Assembly: GCA_023142995.1 (NCBI GenBank) | Contig: JAGLIM010000032.1 | Span: 1-41,346 of the forward strand | Source: Minisyncoccota bacterium | GTDB lineage: Bacteria > Patescibacteriota > Minisyncoccia > JAHIHE01 > JAGLIN01 | Reading direction: 5' to 3' | Length of the DNA stretch: 41,346 bases | Part shown: piece by piece, positions 1 through 6,950 of the stretch | Layout: each line of letters begins with the position of its first letter | Position numbering within the stretch: position 1 is the stretch's first letter | Made by a program: the position numbers and the translations under genes | The notes under the pieces: generated by a model | Databases searched by the model: none | Seen by the model: only the letters and a program-made list of their open reading frames with translations | Told to the model about the DNA's origin: nothing

Positions 1-31
1 TATTTATTTAGTTAAATGGTTTATTACTATA

Positions 32-157
32 TATACTCCTTTATTAATATAATTTTGTATAATACGCCGTAGCTCTAATTAAGAATCAACTAATCTTTAG
101 ACAAAGAAATATTATCTTAAAATAATAAGATTAGAATTTTAAAAGCGGAGGAGTATA
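32..157. repeat. Direct-repeat element, copy A, with terminal inverted repeats
   Basis: About 126 bp bounded by a perfect 9-bp inverted repeat, TATACTCCT at 32-40 and AGGAGTATA at 149-157. It contains a TATAAT box (58-63), the conserved string ACGCCGTAGCTCT, an 8-bp inverted repeat CTAATCTT/AAGATTAG (91-98 and 128-135) and a near-palindrome at 110-127. The right arm doubles as a GGAG ribosome-binding site just before a 27-codon frame. A second copy lies about 190 bp downstream. Whether this is a small mobile element, a structured leader or an ncRNA gene cannot be decided from the window. Confidence 0.6.
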
Positions 158-158
158 A

Positions 159-242
159 ATGTCAAACTTAAAAAACAAAACAATAATATTGTTTATTTGT
201 TATTTCAAAAAGTATGATATCTATATTCCTTTGCTAAGATAA
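159..242 (+). CDS. Possible 27-residue leader-type peptide
   Basis: A short frame of 27 codons starts with ATG seven bases after a good GGAGGAG ribosome-binding site, which is rare in this window. The peptide begins MSNLKNKT and continues with a hydrophobic stretch (IILFICYF). It fills the spacer between element copies A and B. Copy B has the same ribosome-binding-site-like end but no ATG after it, so the frame may be chance. No family recognised. Confidence 0.2.
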   Translation: MSNLKNKTIILFICYFKKYDIYIPLLR

Positions 243-351
243 TTTCATATAATACGCCGTAGCTCTATAATTAAGAATCAACTAATCTTAAATAAAGATA
301 AATATTATCTTAAGATAATAAGAATATAATTTTAAAAAGCGAAGGAGTATA
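222..351. repeat. Direct-repeat element, copy B
   Basis: Second copy of the element at 32-157, about 85% alike by eye. It has TATATTCCT at 222-230 opposite AGGAGTATA at 343-351 (one mismatch, G-U compatible), TATAAT at 248-253 and the same ACGCCGTAGCTCT string. Its inner palindrome, TATTATCTTAAGATAATA at 303-320, is perfect here, whereas copy A has one mismatch. No start codon follows the GGAG. Confidence 0.6.
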
Positions 352-412
352 CACAAGTAGAATAACACAAAACTGCATAATAGACAAGTAATAGATTATG
401 TCGTAAAATGAA

Positions 413-437
413 GTTATATCGTTATATCGTTATATCG
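413..437. repeat. 8-bp tandem repeat (GTTATATC x3)
   Basis: Three perfect tandem copies of GTTATATC plus one base, in the spacer between the direct-repeat elements and the recombinase gene. No function is evident. Confidence 0.7.
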
Positions 438-503
438 TCCTACTATCAAAACTATCAAAAAAAACCTTATACTAAGGCTTAAATGCTTGAAAGTATGAAA
501 TGC

Positions 504-582
504 GGAGAACCTACTTTTTTATTTAGTCAAAGAGGTCCTCCTACCATCCAATTATTTTATATCGAGGGGATGTGGATGGTAG
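504..582 (+). other. Two adjacent hairpins upstream of the recombinase
   Basis: The first potential stem pairs GGAGAACCT (504-512) with AGGTCCTCC (533-541), 8 of 9 paired. The second pairs CTACCATCC (541-549) with GGATGGTAG (574-582), 9 of 9. They share one base and end 26 bp before the recombinase ATG. They could be a structured 5' leader or a recombination-site fold. There is no T-tract after them, so a simple terminator is unlikely. Confidence 0.4.
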
Positions 583-608
583 ATAAATATTAACTTAATA
601 ATTAAGAT

Positions 609-1529
609 ATGTCAACAGAGAAAATAAAAAACTTAAAAAATGAATTTCTTGAATATTTGGAAATTGAGAAAGATAGGTCACAATTAACAATTCGAAACTA
701 TGATCATTATTTGTGCTTCTTCTTAGATTGGTCAAAATTAAATTATCCAGAGCAAATAACGGCCTCTATTGTCAGAAAATATAGATTATATTTAAATAGA
801 TATAAGAATAGCAATGAAAAAGGATTGAAAAGGGTTACTCAAGATTATTATATCATTGCTCTTCGCGGTTTTTTGAAATATTTAGCAAAAAGAGACATAA
901 AAACTCTTGCTGGCGAAAAAATTGAACTTGGAAAAAGTCATGATAGAGAAGTTGAATTTTTGGAGACTGAAGAGGTAATGAGGCTAATTCGCGCTATTAG
1001 CGGTAACAAAATCTCTGATCTGAGAGATAAAGCAATTTTAGAATTATTGTTTTCAACAGGTCTTCGTGTTAGTGAAGTCTCAAAACTTGATATAGATAAT
1101 GTTAATCTAAAAAGTGGAGAATTTTCAGTTAGAGGAAAAGGTGATAAAATTCGTTTAGTGTTTATTTCTGATTCTGCAAGAAATGCTATTATAAATTATC
1201 TTAAAAGAAGAAAGGATGTAGATCCTGCTTTATTTGTTCATCTGAAAAGATCAAAAAAGGATGATGATCAAAATGTTTCTCAAATGAGACTTACCCCGAG
1301 AAGTATCCAAAGAATTGTAAAAAAATATGCAATTTCTGCTGGTATTGTAAAAAAGGTTACTCCTCATACTCTTAGACATAGCTTTGCAACAGATTTGTTA
1401 ATGAATGGAGCAGATATAAGGTCAGTTCAGTCAATGCTTGGACATTCAAGCATAACTACAACTCAAATATACACTCATATCACAAATAAACATTTAAAAG
1501 ACATCCACAAAAAGTTTCATTCACGCTAG
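609..1529 (+). CDS. Tyrosine recombinase, XerC/XerD type
   Basis: A site-specific DNA recombinase of 306 residues, the usual length for XerC/XerD. An N-terminal SAM-like core-binding domain spans about residues 5-95 and the catalytic domain about 115-300. All active-site residues are visible: R153 (in GLRVSEV), K177 (RGKGDK), H253 and R256 (HTLRHSF), H279 (LGHSS) and nucleophile Y288 (IYTH). XerC/D homologues resolve chromosome dimers at dif, but CPR genomes often carry several paralogues, and this one sits beside repeated elements with inverted ends, so a role in local rearrangement is also possible. The ATG has no clear ribosome-binding site, as for most genes here. The role as housekeeping Xer or element-borne recombinase is not resolved. 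Confidence 0.9.
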   Translation: MSTEKIKNLKNEFLEYLEIEKDRSQLTIRNYDHYLCFFLDWSKLNYPEQITASIVRKYRLYLNRYKNSNEKGLKRVTQDYYIIALRGFLKYLAKRDIKTLAGEKIELGKSHDREVEFLETEEVMRLIRAISGNKISDLRDKAILELLFSTGLRVSEVSKLDIDNVNLKSGEFSVRGKGDKIRLVFISDSARNAIINYLKRRKDVDPALFVHLKRSKKDDDQNVSQMRLTPRSIQRIVKKYAISAGIVKKVTPHTLRHSFATDLLMNGADIRSVQSMLGHSSITTTQIYTHITNKHLKDIHKKFHSR

Positions 1530-1674
1530 TATTAAGCAACTAGTATTAAGTATTAAGCAACTTATTATGACAGGCTCAGAATAAAAAAGAATTATAAATT
1601 AACCTAATTGACCTAATTTCTAATTAATCTAACTAATGACCAAATCACAATTACCAATAAATAATCATATCTAA

Positions 1675-1741
1675 AATATTGTTCGACCTTGTGAAGAAGA
1701 AAGCCACACACGCATAGTTCTCTATAAAGTCGAACAATATT
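1675..1741. repeat. Dispersed AATATT-ended palindrome, copy 1
   Basis: A 67-bp imperfect palindrome starting AATATTGTTCGACCTTGTG and ending AAAGTCGAACAATATT. It belongs to a family with about ten members in this window. Flanked on the left by ATCATATCT, as is the copy at 6735. Confidence 0.85.
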
Positions 1742-1777
1742 ATTATCTAGCGATACAGCAATATTCTTCAAGCAACA

Positions 1778-1844
1778 AATATTCTTCGACCTTGTGGAGA
1801 AGAGAGCCACGTGCGTATAGTTCTCCATAAAGTCGAACAATATT
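1778..1844. repeat. Dispersed AATATT-ended palindrome, copy 2
   Basis: A 67-bp member of the same family. Its left arm begins AATATTCTTCGACC and its right arm ends GTCGAACAATATT, so it is inverted relative to the copies at 6735, 34207 and 39845. Confidence 0.85.
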
Positions 1845-1960
1845 TTTTAAATATCTTTACACTTTGTATTTCAAAACAAACAAATAAAAAATCTTGTTAA
1901 AATGTTAAAATGTTAGTATGTTAACATGTAATGTGCTATTGATTTTTTATAATAATTAAT

Positions 1961-1985
1961 CTATACTTCTGTAGTAGAAGTATAG
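1961..1985. other. Perfect 10-bp hairpin
   Basis: CTATACTTCT and AGAAGTATAG flank a five-base loop. The stem is AT-rich and is followed by only a weak T-rich stretch on the + strand, so it is a poor terminator candidate. It lies 47 bp upstream of tRNA-Leu. Confidence 0.4.
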
Positions 1986-1992
1986 AATTGTT

Positions 1993-2020
1993 TTCTAAAT
2001 TCTAAATTCTAAATTCTAAA
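1993..2020. repeat. Period-7 microsatellite (TTCTAAA x4)
   Basis: Four perfect tandem copies of TTCTAAA end 12 bp before the tRNA-Leu gene. Other period-7 repeats occur in this window, some inside genes. Confidence 0.8.
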
Positions 2021-2032
2021 TTCAAATATTAC

Positions 2033-2112
2033 GCAGGCGTGGCGGAATTGGCATACGCGCATGGTTTAGGACCATGTTCTTCGGATTGTGGGTTCGACTC
2101 CCACCGCCTGCA
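2033..2112 (+). tRNA. tRNA-Leu (anticodon UAG)
   Basis: Full cloverleaf by eye. Acceptor stem GCAGGCG (2033-2039) pairs with CGCCTGC (2105-2111). The anticodon stem is CATGG/CCATG with loop TTTAGGA, giving anticodon TAG at 2067-2069. The T-arm contains GGGTTCGACTCCC. The variable region is extended, as in class II leucine tRNAs. The discriminator is A2112, and the following CA shows that CCA is not encoded. Confidence 0.93.
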
Positions 2113-2148
2113 CATAAAGAATATAGATTACCATAAAATAATAATATT

Positions 2149-3480
2149 ATGAATTTAATGTCTGATTTTAAGTCAAACTATAGAAAATTGGAAGAATTCG
2201 TAAGTGTACTTGTGGTAATATTTTCTGGGTTTATGATTGTGTCCTTGTTTAAGATCAATAATTTCTGGACGTTTGCAAGCTTAGATGAAATGTTGTGGCA
2301 TTTTAGATCAAGGATATTTTGGGATAAAATGGCAGTATTAGATTTTTCAGGGTTAATTCAATCTGCTCAACCAGGGATAACCGTCTATTGGTTCACTGGA
2401 TTTTTGATGAAATTTATTGATTTTGATTTTTGTGATGTTCAAAGAAGAATTACCGAAGCTCAAGCAAATGGTTTAGATTTTAACGAAGTTACAAATGCAA
2501 ATAATCTTGAAACATATAGAGTTTATGAAACCATAAGTTTTGCTTTCAATGTGCCATTATTTATTCTAATGGTGATTTTTTTTATATCATTTTATTATTT
2601 GTTGAGAAAATTAAAGTTTAATCAAGTTATTTCAATATTTTCTTTGTTTTTTCTTTCAACTAGTATTTGTTTGCACTATTGGATCACTCCAAGTGATAAA
2701 ATGTTAAATATCTTCTTAACTCTAAGTCTTTTGACAATATTGGTGCATCTCTCAACAAGAAAAGATAAAAAATATTTAGCTCTTTCTGCGGTTTTTGGAT
2801 CTTTGGCAGTACTTTCAAAGTTATCAGGGTTATTCATTGTTCCATTTTTAGTGTTGTTGTTCATATATTACAGGTGGCCTTTGAATAAGAAAAAAATCAT
2901 TATAATAATTAAAAGCTTATTTTTGTGGTTACTTATATTTATTTTGATTAGTATTATTTTTTTACCTACGATTATTACTAATCCTTCTGAAGTTCTGGCA
3001 TTATTTTCTAACTCAAATCATATTTTTGAACAAAATCATAATATTAGCAATTATACAAATAAAGTAGTTTTTAATTATACAAAATTATTATCACTTGCAG
3101 TAATGGGATATATGACGCAGGTTTCTTTCTTATCTTTCTTATCTTTCTTATTTCTAAAATTAAATAAAAAGTATAGATCTGTTTTTGACACTTTGCCGAA
3201 GAAACATATTAATGCGATCATAGCTTATATGATATTATTTGTTTTTATGGTTGTAGTCGTAAGTAAAAATCATGAAATAAGGTTTATGTCACCTGTTTTT
3301 GTTATAATTAACATAATTTCAGCGATAGGATTATATGGTGCGGTAGAGGTATTATTAAGTAAAACTAAAATTGCAGAGAAATTTAAGCCACTATTTTATA
3401 TTAGTATCTATTTCATTGCAATAATCTTTCAAACATTATACATTATTTCAAGCGGTTTTTTAATCAAAGAAATCTTTTAG
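2149..3480 (+). CDS. GT-C-type membrane glycosyltransferase (first of tandem pair)
   Basis: A polytopic membrane protein of 443 residues, probably a GT-C glycosyltransferase (ArnT/PMT-like, polyprenyl-phosphate sugar donor). After the first membrane span (about 17-37) comes an extracytoplasmic loop with LDE at 45-47, where GT-C enzymes keep their catalytic acidic residue, followed by SAQPG near 72-76. About ten further hydrophobic segments follow. Residues 45-80 closely match the next gene (LDEhLWhhRSRhF, then hDFSNLIQS), so the two are paralogues in tandem. A 9-bp in-frame repeat near 3122-3150 encodes SFLSFLSFL. It starts 36 bp after the tRNA. Substrate unknown. Confidence 0.65.
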   Translation: MNLMSDFKSNYRKLEEFVSVLVVIFSGFMIVSLFKINNFWTFASLDEMLWHFRSRIFWDKMAVLDFSGLIQSAQPGITVYWFTGFLMKFIDFDFCDVQRRITEAQANGLDFNEVTNANNLETYRVYETISFAFNVPLFILMVIFFISFYYLLRKLKFNQVISIFSLFFLSTSICLHYWITPSDKMLNIFLTLSLLTILVHLSTRKDKKYLALSAVFGSLAVLSKLSGLFIVPFLVLLFIYYRWPLNKKKIIIIIKSLFLWLLIFILISIIFLPTIITNPSEVLALFSNSNHIFEQNHNISNYTNKVVFNYTKLLSLAVMGYMTQVSFLSFLSFLFLKLNKKYRSVFDTLPKKHINAIIAYMILFVFMVVVVSKNHEIRFMSPVFVIINIISAIGLYGAVEVLLSKTKIAEKFKPLFYISIYFIAIIFQTLYIISSGFLIKEIF

Positions 3481-3493
3481 AAATCATTTCTAT

Positions 3494-3556
3494 AATATTT
3501 TTCAACCTTGCTCCGAAAGCAGACGCGCAGAGTTTTCCATAAGGTCAAACAATATT
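3494..3556. repeat. Dispersed AATATT-ended palindrome, copy 3
   Basis: A 63-bp family member with arms TTCAACCTTG and AAGGTCAAAC, in which the usual TCGA is TCAA on both sides. This is a compensated change that keeps the stem paired. Its loop shares CTCCGAA and CGCAGAG with the copy at 34207. Confidence 0.8.
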
Positions 3557-3589
3557 TATACAATATTTATACAATATTTATCTTACAAT

Positions 3590-3656
3590 AATATTCTTCG
3601 ACCTTGTGGAGAAGAGAGCCACGTGCGTAGAGTTCTCCATAAGGTCGAACAATATT
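3590..3656. repeat. Dispersed AATATT-ended palindrome, copy 4
   Basis: A 67-bp member almost identical to the copy at 1778-1844, in the same orientation, including the loop AGAGAGCCACGTGCGTA. Confidence 0.85.
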
Positions 3657-3730
3657 TTTTAAATATATTTAAAACACTTTTTAGGTTCTTAAATAAAATT
3701 TATACGCTAACTAAGCGAATTTAAAAATAA

Positions 3731-3801
3731 AATTGTTGTATTGCTAAATTGATAAATTGTTCTAGATATTAACAATTTAGCAATATAACAATTTAGCAAT
3801 T
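3731..3801. repeat. Inverted repeat with tandem AACAATTTAGCAAT
   Basis: The right half carries two copies of AACAATTTAGCAAT (3771-3784 and 3787-3800). The left half (3731-3751) is their near-perfect reverse complement, giving a stem of about 20 bp. It ends 9 bp before the ATG of the next gene, so it could fold in that mRNA leader. Confidence 0.6.
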
Positions 3802-3809
3802 TATATTCT

Positions 3810-5192
3810 ATGTTTAACAAAATAAGAGCAAAAATTAAAACAAAGACAGAAAAAGTAAATTTCAATGATTGTTTGGCAGTATTTATGATCGTTTGTATTG
3901 GAATATTATTTACGTTGTATTTTAAAATAAAAAATTCAATGAATTTTTTAAACCTAGATGAACTTCTTTGGATGTATAGATCAAGATTCTTTATTGATGG
4001 AATTTCAAATCTAGATTTTTCAAATCTAATCCAATCTTCTCATCCTGGGATTATGGTGATGTGGGCAGTTGGACCGTTTATGAAGATCATAAATTATGAT
4101 TTTAATTTGATTGTAAATCTGATTAATGAATTAAATAGTTCTGGAATTGGTTATAATATAATTAATAGTACTGAATATAATCAGCAAATATATCATAATC
4201 ATAGAAGTATAAGTATATTATTCAATATTCCAATAATTACGATTGTTATTTCATTTGTTCTTTCTTTATACTATCTTCTCAAAAAGCTTTTGTTTAACAA
4301 ATGGCAAATAGCATTCTCATTAATACTTGTTGTTACAACTCCGTACTATATATATTTCACAACGCCGACTGATAAGTTTGTCGGTATGTTTTCCGTAGTT
4401 AGCATTCTATGTTTGTTGATATATCTGAGTAAAAAAGGTGGTAAATTATTTTTTATAGCTTCGGCTATTTTTGCATCATTTGCAGTTCTTTCAAAGATGT
4501 CTGCGCTTTTTTTACTTCCATATGTTCTTTTTGTTATTGTATTTTATAGTAAAATATTAAATATATTTCTAAATAGAAATGGCAGTAGTTTGAAATTAAA
4601 TAATATAGTTGTTGAAACCAAATATATATTAAAATTATATTTTTCTTATATAGCAATATTTATTGTTACAAGTGTTGTTTTCTTGCCTACAATACTGTCA
4701 GACCCTAGATCTATATTGGCGCTATTTGTAAGAGAAAGTTCACAAAGAATTATAACTGAAAATCAAAATTCATTTGTTTGTGTTAGTGTTAGCTATGCGT
4801 ATTTAACTGATAATTTTCTGTTATCATTTAATATTTTTGTAATGATCATCTTTTTAGTTTTCTTTTTCTTGATTTTAAAGAAAATTAGAGATAAAATATA
4901 TATAGAAAAAGAAATTATTGTTCTTTTTGTTTATTTTATATCTTTTTTTGCATTTATCGTGATGTTTAGTAAAACTTATTCATTTCGATATTTAGTGCCA
5001 ATATTAATTATATTTCAAATAATTTCTGGTATTGGAATTTATGAACTAATAAATTCATTTATTGAGAAAAATAAAATAAAAGATAAAAAAGTAATATATT
5101 ATTGGGCAATTGCCTGTATATTAATATCTCAGGTGCTTTTAATATATTATTCTGAAATTGAACACATTGAGAATTTACCATCTTTTTATTAA
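3810..5192 (+). CDS. GT-C-type membrane glycosyltransferase (second of tandem pair)
   Basis: A polytopic membrane protein of 460 residues and a paralogue of the preceding gene. The first span is about 22-40. The following loop carries LDE at 49-51, then RSRFF and SSHPG at about 76-80, the arrangement expected of GT-C enzymes that use lipid-phosphate sugars on the outer face of the membrane. Ten or so further hydrophobic segments follow. The repetition suggests gene duplication with divergence in acceptor or donor. The exact sugar cannot be told from sequence. The ATG directly follows a hairpin, with no ribosome-binding site. Confidence 0.65.
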   Translation: MFNKIRAKIKTKTEKVNFNDCLAVFMIVCIGILFTLYFKIKNSMNFLNLDELLWMYRSRFFIDGISNLDFSNLIQSSHPGIMVMWAVGPFMKIINYDFNLIVNLINELNSSGIGYNIINSTEYNQQIYHNHRSISILFNIPIITIVISFVLSLYYLLKKLLFNKWQIAFSLILVVTTPYYIYFTTPTDKFVGMFSVVSILCLLIYLSKKGGKLFFIASAIFASFAVLSKMSALFLLPYVLFVIVFYSKILNIFLNRNGSSLKLNNIVVETKYILKLYFSYIAIFIVTSVVFLPTILSDPRSILALFVRESSQRIITENQNSFVCVSVSYAYLTDNFLLSFNIFVMIIFLVFFFLILKKIRDKIYIEKEIIVLFVYFISFFAFIVMFSKTYSFRYLVPILIIFQIISGIGIYELINSFIEKNKIKDKKVIYYWAIACILISQVLLIYYSEIEHIENLPSFY

Positions 5193-5197
5193 TAATT

Positions 5198-5343
5198 AGG
5201 ATTTCCTCACTTTTGTCATTTCGAGCCCTTTAAGGCGAGGAATCTAAGAATAATACTATACAGAAATAATGTTTATATTGAGATAGTTTTTAGATCTCTC
5301 AATCGCTTCGCTCATTTCGAGATGACAGAAGTGAGGAAGTCCT
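5198..5343. mobile_element. 146-bp MITE-like element with ~27-bp terminal inverted repeats
   Basis: The left end begins AGGATTTCCTCACTTTTGTC and the right end is its reverse complement with about three differences over 27 bp. The inner part is not protein coding. The ends include GTCATTTCGAG and CTCATTTCGAGATGAC, resembling the GTCATTCTGA-type ends of the elements near 14264 and 38905. It sits between the GT-C gene and the UDP-sugar dehydrogenase. Classified as MITE-like from structure only; no target duplication was identified. Confidence 0.6.
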
Positions 5344-5367
5344 AAATAATAAATTATAATATTTAAT

Positions 5368-6666
5368 ATGAGAATATCTATATTTGGATCTGGTTATGTT
5401 GGTCTTGTTACCGCGGTATGTTTAGCCAAACTTGGTAATGAAGTTATTTGCTATGATATTGATAGAGAGAAAATTGATAAATTACAAAAAGGCATAGTAA
5501 CTTTTTTTGAACCAGGGTTGAAAGATCTGATTATTAAAAATTTAGCAGAAAAAAAGATCTTTTTTACAGTTGATCCTCTTTTTGCTGTTAGAGATAGAGA
5601 TATAATATTTATTGCTGTAGGGACTCCACAGAAAAAAAGTGGAGAAGCTGATTTGAGTTATGTGAAAAACGCAGCAAATGAAATTGGAAAAAATCTTAAA
5701 AATTATACAGTTATTGTTAATAAGAGCACTGTTCCTGTTGGAACTGGTTTACTGGTTGAAAATATAATAGAAAAAAGAAATAAACATAGTTTTGATGTTG
5801 TTTCCAATCCAGAGTTTTTAAGTGAAGGAAGAGCATTGTATGATTTTATGAATCCAGAAAGAATTGTTATTGGTTCTAGATCTCTTAGACCAAAAAAAAT
5901 AATGAATAAATTATATGAATCTTTTTCTTGTCCAATGATTAATACAAAAGTTGAAACTGCAGAGATGATAAAATATGCGAGCAATGCATTTTTGGCGACT
6001 AAAATATCTTTTATTAATGAAATAGCGAATATTTGTGAAAGAGTAGGTGCTGATATTGAAGAGGTGTCTTATGGAATGGGACTTGATTCTCGAATAGGAA
6101 ACAAATTTTTAAATGCAGGTGTTGGATATGGAGGAAGTTGTTTTCCAAAAGATGTCAAAGCGCTCAACAATATTGCTGCTGTTAATGAATATGATTTTAA
6201 ATTGCTAAAATCTGTAATTAGAGTCAATAATGATCAGAGGAAATTAATAGTTGAAAAAGCTGAGAGATTATTAGGAGATCTAAAAGAAAAAAAAGTGTGT
6301 GTTTGGGGATTGTCGTATAAACCAGACACTGATGATATCAGAGAATCAGCAGCAATTGATATAATCAAGTTATTTCATAAAAAAGGAGCGATTATAAATG
6401 CTTATGATCCGAAGGTTAATTATGATCAACTCAACAAAGAAGTTAAATTTAAAAATAAAATTGTTTTTTATATGAATAAGTATGATGCTTTAAAAAATTG
6501 CCATGGTTTATTTATTGCTACGGAATGGAATGAATTTCGTAAGGCTGATCTAAAGAGGATTAAATCAAACTTAATTGAACCTAATGTCATTGATGGTAGA
6601 AATATCTTCGAAATTAAAAGTGTGAATAAACATGGCTTTAATTATTTAAGTATTGGAAGATCTTAA
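5368..6666 (+). CDS. ugd: UDP-glucose/GDP-mannose dehydrogenase family enzyme (Ugd-like)
   Basis: An NAD-dependent enzyme of 432 residues that oxidises C6 of a nucleotide sugar to a uronic acid, most likely UDP-glucose to UDP-glucuronate. The Rossmann motif GSGYVGLV is at residues 7-14, the active-site lysine is in ATKISFINE (K212), and the catalytic cysteine is C258 in GYGGSCFPKD. The GLSYKPDTDDIRES motif marks the C-terminal UDP-binding domain. The sequence resembles Ugd/TuaD more than the WbpA-type dehydrogenase also present at 25009, so the locus appears to make two different uronic acids. Cytoplasmic. Substrate assignment is by family only. Confidence 0.85.
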   Translation: MRISIFGSGYVGLVTAVCLAKLGNEVICYDIDREKIDKLQKGIVTFFEPGLKDLIIKNLAEKKIFFTVDPLFAVRDRDIIFIAVGTPQKKSGEADLSYVKNAANEIGKNLKNYTVIVNKSTVPVGTGLLVENIIEKRNKHSFDVVSNPEFLSEGRALYDFMNPERIVIGSRSLRPKKIMNKLYESFSCPMINTKVETAEMIKYASNAFLATKISFINEIANICERVGADIEEVSYGMGLDSRIGNKFLNAGVGYGGSCFPKDVKALNNIAAVNEYDFKLLKSVIRVNNDQRKLIVEKAERLLGDLKEKKVCVWGLSYKPDTDDIRESAAIDIIKLFHKKGAIINAYDPKVNYDQLNKEVKFKNKIVFYMNKYDALKNCHGLFIATEWNEFRKADLKRIKSNLIEPNVIDGRNIFEIKSVNKHGFNYLSIGRS

Positions 6667-6734
6667 TTAAAAATAAATATTAAAATTATACCAAATTAAA
6701 GATACAATAACCAAATAAATTTTAATCATATCTA

Positions 6735-6797
6735 AATATTGTTCGACCTTGTGGAGAACTATTCGCGAATGACTTCTCCACAAGGTCGAAGAATATT
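6735..6797. repeat. Dispersed AATATT-ended palindrome, copy 5
   Basis: The best-paired member. GTTCGACCTTGTGGAGAA faces TTCTCCACAAGGTCGAA across a short loop containing TTCGCGAA, itself a palindrome. Ends AATATT at 6735-6740 and 6792-6797. The left flank ATCATATCT is shared with copy 1. Confidence 0.9.
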
Positions 6798-6841
6798 GAG
6801 TAGATTTAAACATTTATTGCTTATTGAGAATCAAATGCCAG

Positions 6842-6863
6842 CCTAAGACTGGTCCGTCTTGGG
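6842..6863. other. Short hairpin (CCTAAGAC/GTCTTGGG)
   Basis: An 8-bp stem including one G-U pair, with loop TGGTCC, in the 284-bp spacer before the next GT-C gene. No T-tract follows. A second small palindrome, AAGAACAGTTCTT (6917-6929), lies 22 bp before the start codon and could be an operator, though nothing else supports that. Confidence 0.3.
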
Positions 6864-6950
6864 CGGAAAATTTGTTTGTTTATTATCTCTTAAAATATAG
6901 TTTATAGTTATTTGTAAAGAACAGTTCTTGTTCGTTTTTAAGTAAATATT

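Larger units (their letters stand above)
1530..2032. other. Intergenic spacer rich in repeats
   Basis: This roughly 500-bp stretch holds no credible gene. It contains a short direct repeat just after the recombinase stop (ctagtattaagcaa), two palindromic repeats, a perfect 10-bp hairpin at 1961-1985 and a period-7 microsatellite just before the tRNA. A 75-codon open frame here runs through the palindromes and looks like chance. Confidence 0.6.
3481..3809. other. Intergenic spacer between paralogous GT-C genes
   Basis: No gene seen. The spacer contains two palindromic repeats (3494-3556 and 3590-3656), a short tandem of ATACAATATTT-like units between them, and a long hairpin directly upstream of the next start codon. 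Confidence 0.6.

Noticed and set aside
504-582. The paired hairpins as a known riboswitch or attC-type recombination site.
   Set aside because: No conserved core of a known riboswitch class is visible, and the GTT/AAC ends of attC sites are not present in the right places.
1613-1840. A 75-codon open frame on the - strand.
   Set aside because: It runs through two palindromic repeats, its sequence comes from the repeat arms, and no family is recognisable.
1675-1844. Two similar palindromic units in a row looked like a CRISPR array.
   Set aside because: Only two units lie together, they are separated by 36 bp, single copies occur across the whole window, and there is no cas gene. They are dispersed palindromes.
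6842-6863. Hairpin as a terminator of the ugd gene.
   Set aside because: It has no T-tract, includes a G-U pair and lies about 180 bp from the stop. Left as a plain hairpin.
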